Below are positions 34,529-48,324 of a stretch of 64,000 bases of DNA, one piece after another. The stretch is from assembly GCA_027603945.1 (NCBI GenBank), contig JADIIU010000053.1, forward strand, positions 25,833-89,832, given 5' to 3'. This DNA comes from Terramyces sp. JEL0728 (taxonomy: Eukaryota; Chytridiomycota; Chytridiomycetes; Rhizophydiales; Terramycetaceae). Made by a program: the position numbers and the translations under genes. Numbering within the stretch: the first letter of the stretch is position 1; each line of letters opens with the position of its first letter. The notes below the pieces were generated by a model. The model made no database searches. It was not told the origin of the DNA and saw only the letters and a list, made by a program, of their open reading frames with translations.

Positions 34529-35877
34529 TTAAAAGTCTATTTCCATCTCTGGCTCTGGTTTCATTTCGCCACGGCACACTGAATTTTGCAATTCTCTTCG
34601 CACTTCAGCAGTTATTTCGTGGTGACCCTTGTATTTTAGCAGATCCAATATCGCCTCTTTCTGTTCTGGGGTCATGTCTTCCTTGTATCTTTGAGCAAAC
34701 ACTAGTAAAGACTGGTGCCACAATACCGGTAGCTCCCTATCGTCTTGTTTAAATCTCAAAAAGTGGAACACCAAAGCGTCGATTACTTTGAATGGAAGCG
34801 CATATTTCTTGTCCAGCAAAATTCTAATGAACAAACTGTTTGGACCTAGCATAAGATATGAATTACCAGTGTAGTCCATTTCTGCTATTTTCAAAAGTGC
34901 GGCTGCAGAGTGGAGGACAGGAACTGAAATTTTTACCAACACCGACCCAATAATCGCAGCTTCCCTCAAAGTACATGTCCCCGATTCCAATAGTGGGAGA
35001 AGAAATCCTTTGAAGAATGCAGCAGGTTTATAAAGAGATTTCTTCAGCGCCATATAAAGATGAACGTTTAATTTCTTGGTGTCTTGAATATCATTGCGCA
35101 CCCTTTCCAATAAAATAATACTGAAAAATCTGTGTTAGGAACGTCTACCTTTGCGCCATCTTTGCTTTCAAGTTGGATGTGAAAATTCTTGTAGCTTGAT
35201 AGACTGCCTGTGGTGTCCAGCTCGCAGGATCGGTGATATACAAAACCTCTTCCCAGTCACGCAAAGTAGGAATAATTTTGAATGTTTTTGGTAGTTTTCC
35301 AGACTTGTACCGAGATAACAACATGCCAACCCTGAAATCAGTTTGATATTTACTTTGTATAGACTTCTACTACTTTTGGATTGATTGTAGGTTCTTTGCT
35401 TGCCTGGTTGGATTCTGCACTTGCTTCCACAGCACTAATTTTATTCATGATCATTTCTGATAAATTAAGCTTTTGTTTCGGTTCATTATTCATAAATTTT
35501 TCAATCAATGCTTTGTCTGCTTCGTCGATATTCTTTTGTTAAAACAGCATTACTAGGTCATTGCCTTCATCCCAATCCTCATATTCCTCCTCCTCGATTT
35601 GCTCCTCGACTTCCGCTTCGTCTTCTTCGACATCTTGGAAGGCATACGAATGTCTAGTCTCTCCTTTCTCAACCTCCAATTCATTTTGCTGCTCTTTGGC
35701 CATTTGAAGAATTTTTCTAGAGGTTTTGGCATCAACAACAGTAGAGTCCTGGACTGGTTCCTTCTTCTTCTTGCCTTTAATTGGCTTAACATCCCTTTCC
35801 ACAGACACATCGTTGCTTAACTGTACGTGCAGAGGGTCATGTCGTTGGTTTTTGGCAGCTTTTGCAGACTTTGGCAT
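34529..35877 (-). CDS. BYSL: Bystin/Enp1, 40S ribosome biogenesis factor
   Basis: Nuclear pre-40S assembly factor. N-terminus [20 protein letters not shown], then [15 protein letters not shown] and an acidic run. The conserved C-terminal helical repeat region is unmistakable: [83 protein letters not shown] and [19 protein letters not shown]. The middle (about 35.1-35.54 kb) is split by several mini-introns that I located only approximately. Divergent from RTT109 with 19 bp between start codons. Confidence 0.95.
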
Positions 35878-35896
35878 TTGGAAAAAAGAAAAAAAA

Positions 35897-36856
35897 ATGC
35901 AGAATTTTGTGATTCAACATTTGAAGGAAAAGTTGGATGCCAATGTTACCCTATCAATCGCCACTTTTACGAGCAAATCAAATGAACGGATGGGAGGGAT
36001 TCAGTATGCAAAAACTGATTATTTGGCAGTGATTGCCCATCAAGATACTTTTGCCTTTTCTGCCTTGTTTTCACATTATTCCAATGCAACTAGCAATTTA
36101 TTGTACTTGAACAAGATTGACACAACAGGATACAAGCAGATCCCAAGATTAGCACGGACGGTGGTGCAAGGAATCATTGGATATTTCTCTTCACTGGACA
36201 AGATTGAGGTACATGTTTACTGTGCTACTTCAGAGCAATACCTATTTCATGAAAGCTGCGAATCCAAAGCAAAGAATATTTTGACTGATAGACAATTGGT
36301 TTCATGGTGGATGAAAACTATTTCGCTGCACGCAAACCAAAAGAATTATGTATTTGTTCCTGGTGAGAGTATAGTTACTATGAAAAAGATGATACCGGTA
36401 GATACAATTTGGAATTGGGGATTTCCGATATCCGCCAATGAATCAGCAAACAAGCTGCCTCAGTTTGAAGACAATTTGATTACAAAAGGATTGCAGTACT
36501 CTAATCCTGAAGCAACTGTAGGTGAATTAATGGAAGTAATGGATTGTATGGAAACAGCTTCGGGTGTCAGGGCACTACTCACTGCATCAATAGATAAAAC
36601 AGAAAGCAGATATCAGGTTGAGGATCAAGAATATCACAGCATGGATCAATATTGTTGTAATCTCCTTGATTATTCTTTTGCGAATGAAGATGTGGCAAGG
36701 AAGTCTACCGGCGAATTCATCAAGGAAAACAAAGTCAAGATGGCAGCTTTCTCAATTTCAAACGTGCTTCCCGAAAAATCAGTTCAGGTAGAAGTGAAGA
36801 GAAAAGCAGAGCATATTGCCGATATCACAAACTTGATTAAAAAGAAAAAGAAATAA
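35897..36856 (+). CDS. RTT109: RTT109-type histone H3 acetyltransferase
   Basis: 319 residues, intronless. Rtt109 acetylates newly made histone H3 (K56, K9, K27) with Asf1/Vps75 before CAF-1 deposits it. Visible blocks: LYLNKIDTTGY; then IEVHVYCATSEQYLFHESCESK followed by ILTDRQLVSWWMK, the core acetyl-CoA region (QYLFxxS...DDRxLxxWW in fungal Rtt109); WNWGFPISAN; FEDNLITKGL; and VGELMEVMDCMETASGVRALL near the end. The C-terminus is the lysine-rich IKKKKK tail seen in this family. The p300-related fold makes metazoan CBP a distant alternative, but size and motifs fit Rtt109. CAF-1 p60 (CAC2) is also in this window. Confidence 0.8.
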   Translation: MQNFVIQHLKEKLDANVTLSIATFTSKSNERMGGIQYAKTDYLAVIAHQDTFAFSALFSHYSNATSNLLYLNKIDTTGYKQIPRLARTVVQGIIGYFSSLDKIEVHVYCATSEQYLFHESCESKAKNILTDRQLVSWWMKTISLHANQKNYVFVPGESIVTMKKMIPVDTIWNWGFPISANESANKLPQFEDNLITKGLQYSNPEATVGELMEVMDCMETASGVRALLTASIDKTESRYQVEDQEYHSMDQYCCNLLDYSFANEDVARKSTGEFIKENKVKMAAFSISNVLPEKSVQVEVKRKAEHIADITNLIKKKKK

Positions 36857-36865
36857 AATCCATCT

Positions 36866-38455
<1,590 letters not shown>

Positions 38456-38606
38456 CGCTGAATTTTGCTTTTGAGATTAAGTTGAAATTTGTCCCTCCAA
38501 AAAATGAGCCTCACTTAGCTAATTGAATGGCGGTAGAGCAAGCTCAAATTATAATTATTGCATTGTTGAAGAGTTTTTTAATTTCATTGTTTGTTTTCCA
38601 AATTTT

Positions 38607-40159
38607 ATGGGTTGTCAAAATTCCAAGATTCTGCAGGTGTATCCAGAGGAGCAAGGGACAAAGTCAGTAAAGGCAGATACACCCACCACTGTTCATAAAG
38701 ACGTGGATACAAATCAATTGAAGCAATTCATAAAGACAAAACACGAGGCAGTTGCTTTGTCGGCAAGTGCTAGTCACAACTTTACAAACTCCTCTCAGAG
38801 CAAAAACAAAGTAAGAGGAAGCTAATACAGGGTCCGGCATTGTTGGGGAGTCGATATAAATTCCATGAATCCACCGGCTCTTTGGAAGAACTGAAAGATC
38901 CTCCAGAACAAATATTTCTCATCACAGACAGAAGCACTAGCAATGTACGTGAAAATTGCCCAGAAAAAGAGCCGCTTCCAAGAAATATAACTGTAGATGA
39001 ACAAGAAGATATGATGATCAGAAAGGTAGGAATGATGTCTGGTGCGTCGTCAATGGCCTTCCAAGTACCGGATAATGTAGCAGAGGGTCCAATAGCCTAT
39101 AAAGACGCGTATTCGTTAATCAAGAAGGGCCAGGATAGCAATACCAAATCATCAGACCCAAATGTTAAAACATTACAAAAAATCTGGACCTCCAATAATT
39201 CAATCTGTTTCGCCCCATTAATATTCTCGGCTGCTGGGTCAATCCATACGGAACAAACAAACGAGACCGACTCTGTAACAGTTGAAAAAGACGAAAGACC
39301 TCTTAGAAAATCGTTTACTACTTACAAAATGAAGAATGAGACTCTGGTAGAGAATGTTCGCTCTCCTTATCCCCATGAAAACCTTACAAAAGTATTGGAT
39401 TTGAAAAGGATTGGAAATCCAAGCAATTACACATCAGCACCATTCCCAGTTGAATTTTTTGCAAACAAAATCACCAACAACGATCCTAAACAAACTATCC
39501 AAAGCGAAAATATAAACGATATAAAGAAAAGATTGATCGACAAGAACTTTCCTGAAGAAATATCAAAGGATTCAGTGGGAAGCTCAGAAAACCCCAATTC
39601 ACCTTCAGCAAGCAAAGAAATTCCCATCCAACCTCAAGCTGCAAATCCAATAGAGCTTCACAGTCAGCACTCCAACGCTGAAGCACGCAGCCCATACCAA
39701 AAGGACAATTCACACAATTTTAAAACAGGCTCGCACAAATATTTAGAAACCATTTCCCTCGAGCAAACACCAATACCAGCAGAGAGCGATTCTCTGTTGA
39801 GAAACACTAATGAAAGTCTGCAAGACCAAGAAAAATCTCCAGCCGAAGAAAAGAAATCAAGCGTCGTTTCATTTGAAATCCCAACAGTAGCAAATGATAA
39901 GAAATTAAGCGTCGTTTCGTTGATTTATCTACCTGAAGGACAAAAACCAGCACAGACTTCAGTGTCATTCCCAATTTTATATGGATTCCAAGAGCCCAAA
40001 GTCGAGACTAAAAAAATAGCATCAGCAGCGGGAATCAACCCGGACTCAAAACCTAATGCCGATATATTCATAAAATCCATAAAGGAGGCCGAAAATAAAT
40101 CCAACCCAGAACCTGTAAAATATTCCTCAATAGTATCCTCTGGAGATATGATAAAATAA
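38607..40159 (+). CDS. Predicted N-acylated, disordered protein of unknown function
   Basis: 510 residues after one 20-nt intron (gtaagaggaagctaatacag). The N-terminus MGCQNSK fits N-myristoylation at Gly2 with a palmitoylatable Cys3, so it is probably attached to a membrane (plasma or ciliary). The rest is polar, Ser/Asn/Lys/Glu-rich and lacks hydrophobic cores; only short motifs such as SSVVSFEIPTVANDKKLSVVSL stand out as an internal near-duplicate (two xxLSVVSxxI/E units). No domain recognised. The 151 bp upstream of the start, facing the NDR kinase, show nothing defensible. Confidence 0.7.
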
Positions 40160-40231
40160 ACTTAATTTTACAATTGCTGGCAGCCGCATTCTTTGATTCA
40201 GATCCAACAAAAAAATTTTCAAATTTATTTA

Positions 40232-40699
40232 ATGCTGAGAGTAAGACTTTCACTAACGCAGCACGGTTTGACGCATGCAAAAATATGGCATGAGGTGGAC
40301 GCAAAGGATAAAGTATTAGGGAAATTGGCTCAGAGAATCTCAATCGCACTGAGAGGAAAATACAAACCAAATTACAACCCTGCAGTTGATTTTGGTGACT
40401 ATGTCGTAGTAAAGAATGCAAGATATGTCGCAATGACAGGAAATAAGGAAACGCAAAAGGAATATAAATGGCATTCTGGATATCCTGGTGGATTGAAAAC
40501 CGTAAAATATGACAAGTTCGTCGATAAACATCCTACAGGTCCAATTAGAAAAGCAGTGTGGGGGATGCTACCCAAAAATAACCTTCGCAAAGTATTGATG
40601 AACCGACTACTAATCTTCCCCGAAGAACAACATCCCCACAAAGCAAATATTTTCAAGTGTCATGATCCAGCAGATCCAGCATATGAACAAAATAAATAA
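40232..40699 (+). CDS. MRPL13: Mitochondrial large-subunit ribosomal protein uL13m
   Basis: 155 residues, intronless. uL13 fold with KIWHEVDAKDKVLGKLAQRIS at the N-terminus, GDYVVVKNARYVAMTGNK, YKWHSGYPGGLK, and HPTGPIRKAVWGMLPKNNLRKVLMNRL. These fit mitochondrial/bacterial-type L13 rather than cytosolic RPL13A. Start chosen at ATG 40232 (MLRVRLSLTQHGLTHAK), which gives a basic N-terminus; an upstream in-frame non-ATG extension is open but unlikely. Confidence 0.93.
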   Translation: MLRVRLSLTQHGLTHAKIWHEVDAKDKVLGKLAQRISIALRGKYKPNYNPAVDFGDYVVVKNARYVAMTGNKETQKEYKWHSGYPGGLKTVKYDKFVDKHPTGPIRKAVWGMLPKNNLRKVLMNRLLIFPEEQHPHKANIFKCHDPADPAYEQNK

Positions 40700-40794
40700 A
40701 ATGTTGATTTTTTGCTACAAATTGAATTCAAATCTCTAACCTGATGAATCGTCATTGTTGTCCAGTAGCGGTTTTTCCTTTTTCCAAAATCAGG

Positions 40795-42718
40795 ATGGAA
40801 GATGTAAAACAGTATTTGAAAAATCAAATAGCAATGGCGATCGAATGTTTCGATTTTGATCTGGGAGAATTCTTGGCGGAAAGATTGCTCTCATTTGATC
40901 CAAATTGTCCAGATGCTAAATTTCTACTTTCAAAAGCACTATATCTTGGTGGAAATGTCCAGAGAGCAATTTCAACGTTGGATTCAGCTACAAACCACCC
41001 GCAATCCATTATACTCTATGGAAACTGTTGTTTAAAATTGAAATTGTATCAGGATGGAGAGTGTGCGCTAAGGAGATGGGTTGACTTTAATGGAAACGAG
41101 TCACCACAAAATCTAGCAACGATTTATTCATTAATTGGAAATATATGTCGGTAAATCTCGTGTAACATTTCAGACTAGTCGGAAGAGTTGAGGACTCGAA
41201 AACTGCGTTTCAGGAGTCACTCAAGTATAATCCAACATATGTTACATCATATTTGGGACTTAGCGATTTAGGGACGCCGTTGAAAATATCAGATACACTG
41301 AACTTGCAGAAAATAATGTCCAAGAGAGAGTATATTTAGCTAATTGTAGAAAGCCAGGTCTGTCCAAGGAAACTTTCTCGAAAAAGGGACACGATTTTAA
41401 CCATAGAGATCAAATGATGGGAAAGTAATCAAGCCAAATAGTAGAGAGCCTTTATCCTCTAAATTCACTGTTGAATCTCGAAAAAGAGGTCAAGTCAACA
41501 AAAATCCGGCCAAAGTGAGTTTTTACTAAATAAGAAAACTGCAGAAGCTTCTGCGAAATCGGAAAAGGAAAATTATTCAATGGATGATATGTTATTAATC
41601 CTGCAAAAAATCCTTACCGCGTACAATGCACTCTCTCTCTTTCGCTGTAGATATGCACTAGAGGTGTTACATTCACTGCCCGAAGAGCATCTGAATAGTG
41701 GATTTGTATTGGCTGTCGTAAATATTTGTTAAATTAGAAAGCAAAATGTCACTATGAGCTTCAACAATATCATCAAGTATTTTTCACTAATTTAGGCTGA
41801 CGAACTGTTTCAAATCATTAGGTAGTTTGGTTTAATGGTAGAGTAACTGACCCCTGTAGATTAAAGGATATGGACATATATGCAACATGCCTTTGGCACT
41901 TGAAAAAGAAGGTCGGACTATGTATTTTGGGAAAGGAACTAGAGGATATCGATAGAGTAGCGCCGGAAACATGGTGCGTTATTGGCAACTACTTTTCGTA
42001 ATTAGCATTAATGAAGATTATTGGCAGAGCATGACTCGGCGATTGAAGCTTGCAAGAGAGCGATACAATTGGACCCGAATTTTACCTATGCCCACACACT
42101 GTTGGGACACGAGTATCTGGCGAATGAAGATCTGGAGGCTTCCTCCAATAGTTTTAGAATCGCAATGCGGACTAATTCCAGACATTACAATGCCATGTAC
42201 AGAATGCTTAATGATAGCTATGGACTTGGATTGATTGAATTAAAGCAGGAGAAATATCTTGTCGCCGAACACTTTTTCAACATGGCACTTCAAATTACCC
42301 CAGAAAATTCGATTTTGTTGGATGTATTGGGGCAAGCGATACAGAAAGACAAGACCAGGAACGATGAAGCACTAAAACTTTATGAAAAGGCACTTGAATT
42401 GGCGCCAGAACACCGCGTCTATCTTTGGCACAAAGCGCAGCTACTGTTTGAAATGGGAGAATACGATGCAGTGAAAATGATACTGGAAAAAGAAATAGCG
42501 AATACAAAGCCCGATAGTCAAGTACTATTCATGCTGGGAAGAGTCTTTGCAAAGCTAGGTTCAAAACAGGACGCAATCAAATATATGACCCTAGCACAAG
42601 ATTTCCAGGAGCACAAATCCAGTAGCATAATTAAAGATTCGATTGGTAAGTCTCTATTTATTTAGAAAAATTGTTTTGTAAAGAAGAAAATTTGGAACCT
42701 TCAAATGAATTTCTTTAG
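40795..42718 (+). CDS. CDC27: Anaphase-promoting complex TPR subunit CDC27/APC3
   Basis: Scaffold subunit of the APC/C ubiquitin ligase that binds CDC20/CDH1 IR tails. Ten mini-introns (19-23 nt) removed give 573 residues. The N-terminal TPR/dimer region includes FDFDLGEFLAERLLSFDP; a short linker follows. The C-terminal TPR superhelix begins with TWCVIGNYFSLLAEHDSAIEACKRAI, then LDPNFTYAHTLLGHEYLANEDLE, YGLGLIELKQEKYLVAEHFF and LGRVFAKLGSKQDAIKYM, the invariant CDC27 blocks. The stretch 41.16-42.0 kb contains seven mini-introns, so no frame is open there. One 21-nt intron (42197-42217) can be read through without a stop. An upstream ATG at 40744 would add 17 residues. Confidence 0.93.
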
Positions 42719-42762
42719 TGCATTACGCTAAACTGGAACCACAGAACTAATATTAAATAAAA

Positions 42763-43676
42763 TTACTTGTAATGTTCTCCCAGTCCAAAAGAGTGTCTGT
42801 GATACGACAAGAGTAGTGGGGGGAGTCTGTCAAACTCTTCACCCAGCTTCACTAAGACAGAATTCATCTGAACAATATTAATCTGGACCTTTAAGGATTG
42901 ACACAGTGCTTGAAGTTCGCTTTGTCCACCCCAAACTGCTCCGGTGCACATCTCTTCACAATAGTCTTCAAATTCGCCTACATAAAAGCAATTGTACTGT
43001 CATTAAGAATATCGCCATGTTTGTTTGTGAGGAATGGCATGAAATCATCTTTATGATCCAGCATGTAATCCGTAGCCAATTTCCGTAAATCCTGAAAATT
43101 CAATGTATTTTCTGGATCGCGCAGGTAAAGTTGATCAGCTATGGCATAGAATAGACAGTGGCCATCTGCTTTTATCTAATTTAGAATCAACATGCCTGTT
43201 TAATCTTTAAACCAAGCGGTTGCAGGTAGCTGTCAATGGACAGAGTTTCCAGCTGCTTGTTATCTGGCATTTGTTCCGCTTCCTTTGCTGCTTCCGCACG
43301 CATGGCTTCGAATTCGTTTTCTCTTTTTTCCTTGAATTAATAGGCAAACACTTTTCTCCTTTTCGCTTTGCTTTTCTTGACAGTTGGCTGTTGAATTTCC
43401 AGCTCTTCCAGATTTTCTTGTACCTGATTCAATATTTCTGCATTGGAGTCTATATTCGTTGTACTTTCTTGAGCAAGATTCAGTTCAGCGGCATGTCTTT
43501 CCTTCAACTCCAGTTCAATCTTGGCAATATGCTCTTCCACTTCCTTCTTTTTGCTCTTGCTTGCCGATCCTTTTCCAACGGATTTCTTCAATTGCATGAC
43601 TTCACCTTGTAATAATTTAAGCTTGAATTATTATGATATTTACTTCCTTCTTATGTCTGGCCAAGATTTCCTCCAT
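42763..43676 (-). CDS. OTUD6-type OTU deubiquitinase
   Basis: 276 residues after introns of 22, 21, 20 and 20 nt. N-terminal coiled coil MEEILARHKKELKLLQGEV, the linker KEVEEHIAKIELELKERH, then the OTU domain: IKADGHCLFYAIADQL (Asp and catalytic Cys), EFEDYCEEMCTGAVWGGQSELQALC, and SYHRHSFGLGEHY with the catalytic His. This is the OTUD6B order. The intron directly before IKADGHC starts with GC rather than GT. Start is 25 bp from the divergent CSC1 start. Confidence 0.92.
43176..43195 (-). other. 20-nt GC-AG mini-intron
   Basis: On the minus strand this is gcatgttgattctaaattag, with branch-like TCTAAAT. Removing it joins GLKIKQ to IKADGHCLF of the OTU catalytic block in phase. No GT donor nearby restores the frame. 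The only GC-AG case I noticed in the window. Confidence 0.7.
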
Positions 43677-43701
43677 TTGCGTATATTTTTAACTGAAAAA
43701 A

Positions 43702-46384
43702 ATGAGTTCACAAAACACGCTTGTAATTACAGACGACTCTTTTCAAGGAGTATTGCTATGGATCCTTATATTAGTCGTGGTATGCACGGTGTCGATGATT
43801 GTATTTGAAATTGTACGACGAAAGTCGAGTCTTCAGAAAATCTATTATACTAGGATCCAATATACTTCAGGCACGAATTTAACAGTACCATATGGAATAT
43901 TTGAATGGATCAAGACGGTGTTTTCGACTCAGGAAAGTAAGCTGCTACATGAAATTGGGTTAGATGCGATTATGTTTTTGCGATACTTATACATTTGTTT
44001 CTGGATATTACTATTTACTTGGATGTTGGTAATAGTTGTATTGCTACCGATAAACATACTACAGCCCGCTAACAACGGGACAAACGAAACTATTGTTTTA
44101 AGCGGTGGAACAATACTGCAAGTCTCGGCAAATGGGCTGTCGAATCTATCAATCACAAAGATTCCAGATGGTTCCAGTTTGCTGTGGATTCACGTACTAT
44201 GCTGCTATCTCATTACTGGATTATGTTGCTATTTATTTTATGGGGAATACCAAATCTACGCAACATACAACAGGCAAGTGGCAAAGAACGAAATCGGAGC
44301 TGTGGAAAATCTCCAACAAAGAACAATTTTAATCAGTAATTTAAGTCCGGAATTGTGCAGTAAAGCAACGTTGAAGAAGTGGTTTGAAGATTTGGATATC
44401 GGAAAAGTAACAGACATCAATATGAACACATCGCAGGATTATCGGCTTCTTCAAAAGCTACATCAATACAACAAATATCTGAGGAAATTAGAAACCGCTT
44501 ACATGTATTGGGCAATTCAAATCTATAAAACAGTTCAAAATAAGGGGAAATGGACAAAGCTGTCTCCTCAAAAGTTGATTGAAATTCATGAAAATCCAAT
44601 GCCTGAATCAGTAAGGGAGGAGGCATCGAAAGTTTCCTTCAATTGTCGCCCACTGTTTTTCCAAGCCGCGAATGGAACTATAAAGCGATATGATGTGATT
44701 AATTCTCTTACTTACAAAATTAACTTGCTTGAAAATGCTATCGATAACCTTCGAAATCAAACTTTTCTCATAAATCAACGTGTTGAAAGAAGTAGCTCCT
44801 CCCATTTATCAGAAACATTAAACAGGATTTATAAGGATTTGGAAAAGTACTCGGTTTCAGCTTTTGTTACATTCGAAGACAGACGGAACGCTATCATAGC
44901 GCGGCAGCTCTCACTGCACTCTGCTTTGGACACAACTACAATGCAAGTTGACCAGGCACCTGTTCCGAACGACGTAATTTGGGATAGTTTATCACGAACT
45001 CTTTTTGATAGACTCATTAAAAGGAATGCTGTTCTACTGTTGGTGTGGTGTATTTGCATCTTGTGGGTTATTCCAACATACTATATTTCCACAATACCTG
45101 TTGAATTAATGAGGATTCCAGCTTGGCAAAGTTACATGGAAAAGTATCCTGATAGCGCATTGTTCATAACCAGCTGTATCTCACCAATATTGATATTGAT
45201 AAGTACAGGCATCATGCCCTATGTCCTTGATTGTAATTTAAACTAATCTAGACTTATCCTATTTGGGATGTTGGGATTCTTTAACAGAAATTCAGGAGGC
45301 TACATTGTCCCAATATTTCTATTTTCTTTTATTCAATGTACATTTTGTGTATACCATCATATCAACAGCCTGGGTAACGTCTTCCGAATTGTATCTCCAT
45401 CCCTTAAGCTGGGTGGAAAATGTTGCAAACTCATTTCCTTCTGGGTCGGCATTCTTCATTAATTATGTAAAACCGATTTAATTCAAGCTGATATTAAACC
45501 TCTCGGTTTTCTGCGTTGAATTATTGCGGCCAGTGCCGGCATTATACTTCCTATTCATGCGCATTTTCATCACCACACCTCGAGAATTCCTTGAACTATC
45601 AAATATCAATAGTTATCTTAATTACGGTAGTTTTACCCTAATGCCAGGCTGGATATATCCTTTCCAAATTTTAATTTTCATCATAGTGATTTCATACTCG
45701 GTAATTTCCCCCCTAGTAGTTCTTCCAGGTGTTGTTTATTTCGGCTTTGCATTGATCGTATACAAAAACCAGTTGATGTATGTTTACATTAAGCCAATCG
45801 CAGGTCAAGGGCAATATTGGAAAATGGCATTTGACAGATCTGTTGCAGGAATAGTTCTATTTCAGTTTCTCAGTGCTGGAATTTTGTCAGCAAAAGGTGC
45901 GGCATATCCTTCAATATTGGTTGGGATATTGATTCCAATAACAATCTACTTTCACTATATTTGCGAAAAAAGCTTTGGGAGGCAAAATCTAATTCCTCTG
46001 GAGTTATTGTCAAAATTACCAAAAGAGAATGATCAAAATGAGAATCAAATAGATGCAGATATGATCCACCTTGTACCTCAAATTCGAATAGAGGATCCCG
46101 ACTCGCAAGTAATTGATGTAGGAGATAAGGACGTGACTGTCTTAAAATTAAAATCTCCAACAACACCTTTACTGCCCTCTAAAGATTTGGCAGCTATTCA
46201 AGCCAAATCTGAAGATTACAGGTCCCCTTCAAAGTCTTTGAAGTTGACAAAGCTGTGGATTCCAGAGTATATCACTCACCTAATTAATGAAAACGAGGCA
46301 GATAATTTGGCAAATATCGAGGAACAGCATTTTTCTTCTATTACAAATATGAACTGGTCCTCCATTCAAAATCTTCGTAACTAG
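43702..46384 (+). CDS. CSC1/OSCA/TMEM63 mechanosensitive ion channel
   Basis: 880 residues after introns of 19 and 21 nt. Hyperosmolality/stretch-gated cation channel family. N-terminal TM segment VLLWILILVVVCTVSMIVF, then IGLDAIMFLRYLYICFWILLFTWM and a soluble RRM-like domain with RTILISNLSPELCSKATLKKWF, EKYSVSAFVTFEDRRNAIIARQ and DVIWDSLSRTLFDRLIKRNAVLL (compare APxPxDVxWENL). Pore helices follow: FNVHFVYTIISTAWVTSS, ALYFLFMRIFITTPREFLEL, SVISPLVVLPGVVYFGFALIVYKNQLMYVY and AGIVLFQFLSAGILSAKG. Full family length. The C-terminal about 110 residues are hydrophilic and unique. Confidence 0.93.
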
Positions 46385-46460
46385 CTTAATTAAATTTTCC
46401 CCCACCACCTCTAGTGGAGTTGCTTGATAAAATATACTTTCAAAAGTTAATTAATTTCAT

Positions 46461-48203
46461 TCAAAGCTCAGATACGACTTTGGGACAAACCCTTCCTTAC
46501 CATCACTTTTCTTGCAATGAGTCCACCTAATTTTAGATGATAATTACCCATCTCCATTTTCTTTAATCAAAGTGAGCTGATCTCCGGAATTTACACTCAT
46601 TTCCTCTGGTGAGTTGCTATCTGCTGCAAAATCATACAACACTTTTAACTTCTTTACGCTACTATCAGAACCTTCTGGCGCTGGAATTGAATTATGAGAT
46701 TGGACAACAGCAGCAGAAGTTCGTATTGATTCGTGTGATTGCACTGCTGCGGCTGGGGTAGAGGAACTTGAACTGGGGGATTGCTCAATCACCTGTTTCG
46801 GACTTCCAATAAACGCTGGAGCTTCAGGTAGCGGTTTTCCGTCTATGTTGGCAATATAGCAATGTAGTTTATGTTTTTGAGCTAGCAATTGATTGAGCTT
46901 TACTTCCACATCATTTAACTGCTCACTTGTGCATTCAAGGATTTTTAACGGGTTTTCCTGGAATTAGTGTACACTTTACCGAGTCTTTGTACGCAGTCTT
47001 CAATATATCGACTCCTTGTCTTTGCTTTTCCACCTCAATAATCTCTTTATCCAGAACTTTAATTTTTTCCATAGCCTTCTTTTTCCCTGAAATCAGTATT
47101 CGTGAAACCTTGCTTATCAGGTAGCTTGGCTATTTCAGTTTCTGAATCATAATCCAAGCGTAGTTCATCTCTGCTCGAGCTGCGAAGTGCAACTTTCTTT
47201 GAATGGACCTCAGAAGTATCTGCAATATTAAAATCAAGCGGAGGATCAAGCCCAGTTTTCAATGATTGGATAAGAGCTTCATGGTCCGAAGAAACACGCA
47301 CCGTATCATTAATACCGATTGCTTCCTCTAATATTCTCTGTTCCTTCGGCAATAATGCTGATGAGGTAGCATACAGTCTGAGAAAAACTTGCTGTACAAA
47401 GCTAATTCTTGAATCATTATCACACTTTTGTATTTGCTAAAGTTTAAATCAGTTTTACCGATAAATACTGCGGTAACAATTCATAATAGTATTCATTCTT
47501 AAATTTGTTCAACTCGATTACAGATTCACGATACATTTTAACTGCTTCTTGAGATGCCAGTATTTGCTTGTCGTAATCCATCTTGATTTTATCCATATCC
47601 TTCTTGGTCATTTTTAAATCTTTCAGACTTTTCTTATATTGTATTGTGCAGCTATCCAAATCCTTCAGTTCTTTTTTATAAGCTGTGTAATTTTTTTCCA
47701 TTCCAGCAATCATTTCATTCAATTGAGCAGCTCCTTTCTTTATCAACTCGAATTTCTAGAATTAATTGACAAATCCCTCTTTGAATACTACTTCGATATC
47801 TTTAGAAGTCGTTTTCATCAGTTTTCTTTCGTTCAAAAATATTTCAGCAGTCTCAACATGAAGCGATCCTAACGATTCATATGAGTCAAGCATTTTTTCC
47901 CATGATTTGATAGAAGTGCTACTTATTAATTGACACCTAACCTCTCTGATACTGCCTTGTAAAACGGATATTTATCCACCTTATCTTTCAATTTGTTGAT
48001 ATCATCCTTGTATGGTTTTACAGCTCTTAATAATGCTTTCCCATATTCCAATTCTGCGTTCGATATTACTTTCAAAAACTCGTTTGTCGAAAAAAGCTGT
48101 TCAGCGCCGTATTCACAATATTTCTCCAGCTGCTTCACTTGATCCTAAATTAAATATTTTATACCCACAAGTCCTTTCCAAAACTAATATTCTCGATCGA
48201 CAT
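46461..48203 (-). CDS. F-BAR and SH3 domain protein (Bzz1/CIP4/Toca-like)
   Basis: Membrane-bending adaptor that links endocytic membranes to actin nucleation. N-terminal F-BAR: FGKDLWDQVKQLEKYCEYGAEQL, LEYGKALLRAVKPYK, then long coiled-coil segments (MIAGMEKNYTAYKKELKDLD; KMYRESVIELNKFKNEYYYELLPQYL). A low-complexity Ser/Ala/Pro linker (about 46.65-46.8 kb) leads to a single C-terminal SH3 (KKLKVLYDFAADS...MSVNSGDQLTLIKENGDGW, EGFVPKSYLSF). A 21-nt intron splits the SH3 directly before the conserved Trp. Several mini-introns in the middle were placed only roughly. The SPIN90-like gene in this window works in the same actin pathway. Confidence 0.85.
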
Positions 48204-48324
48204 GAGCAAAAGTGTTGCGTTACGTAAGGGTAAGATGAAAATCGAACTAAGATAAGAAAATCCAACAGTATCTCAAATACTTTAGACATACGAATATCTG
48301 TTGATTAAAAGGGACTTTTAAACT

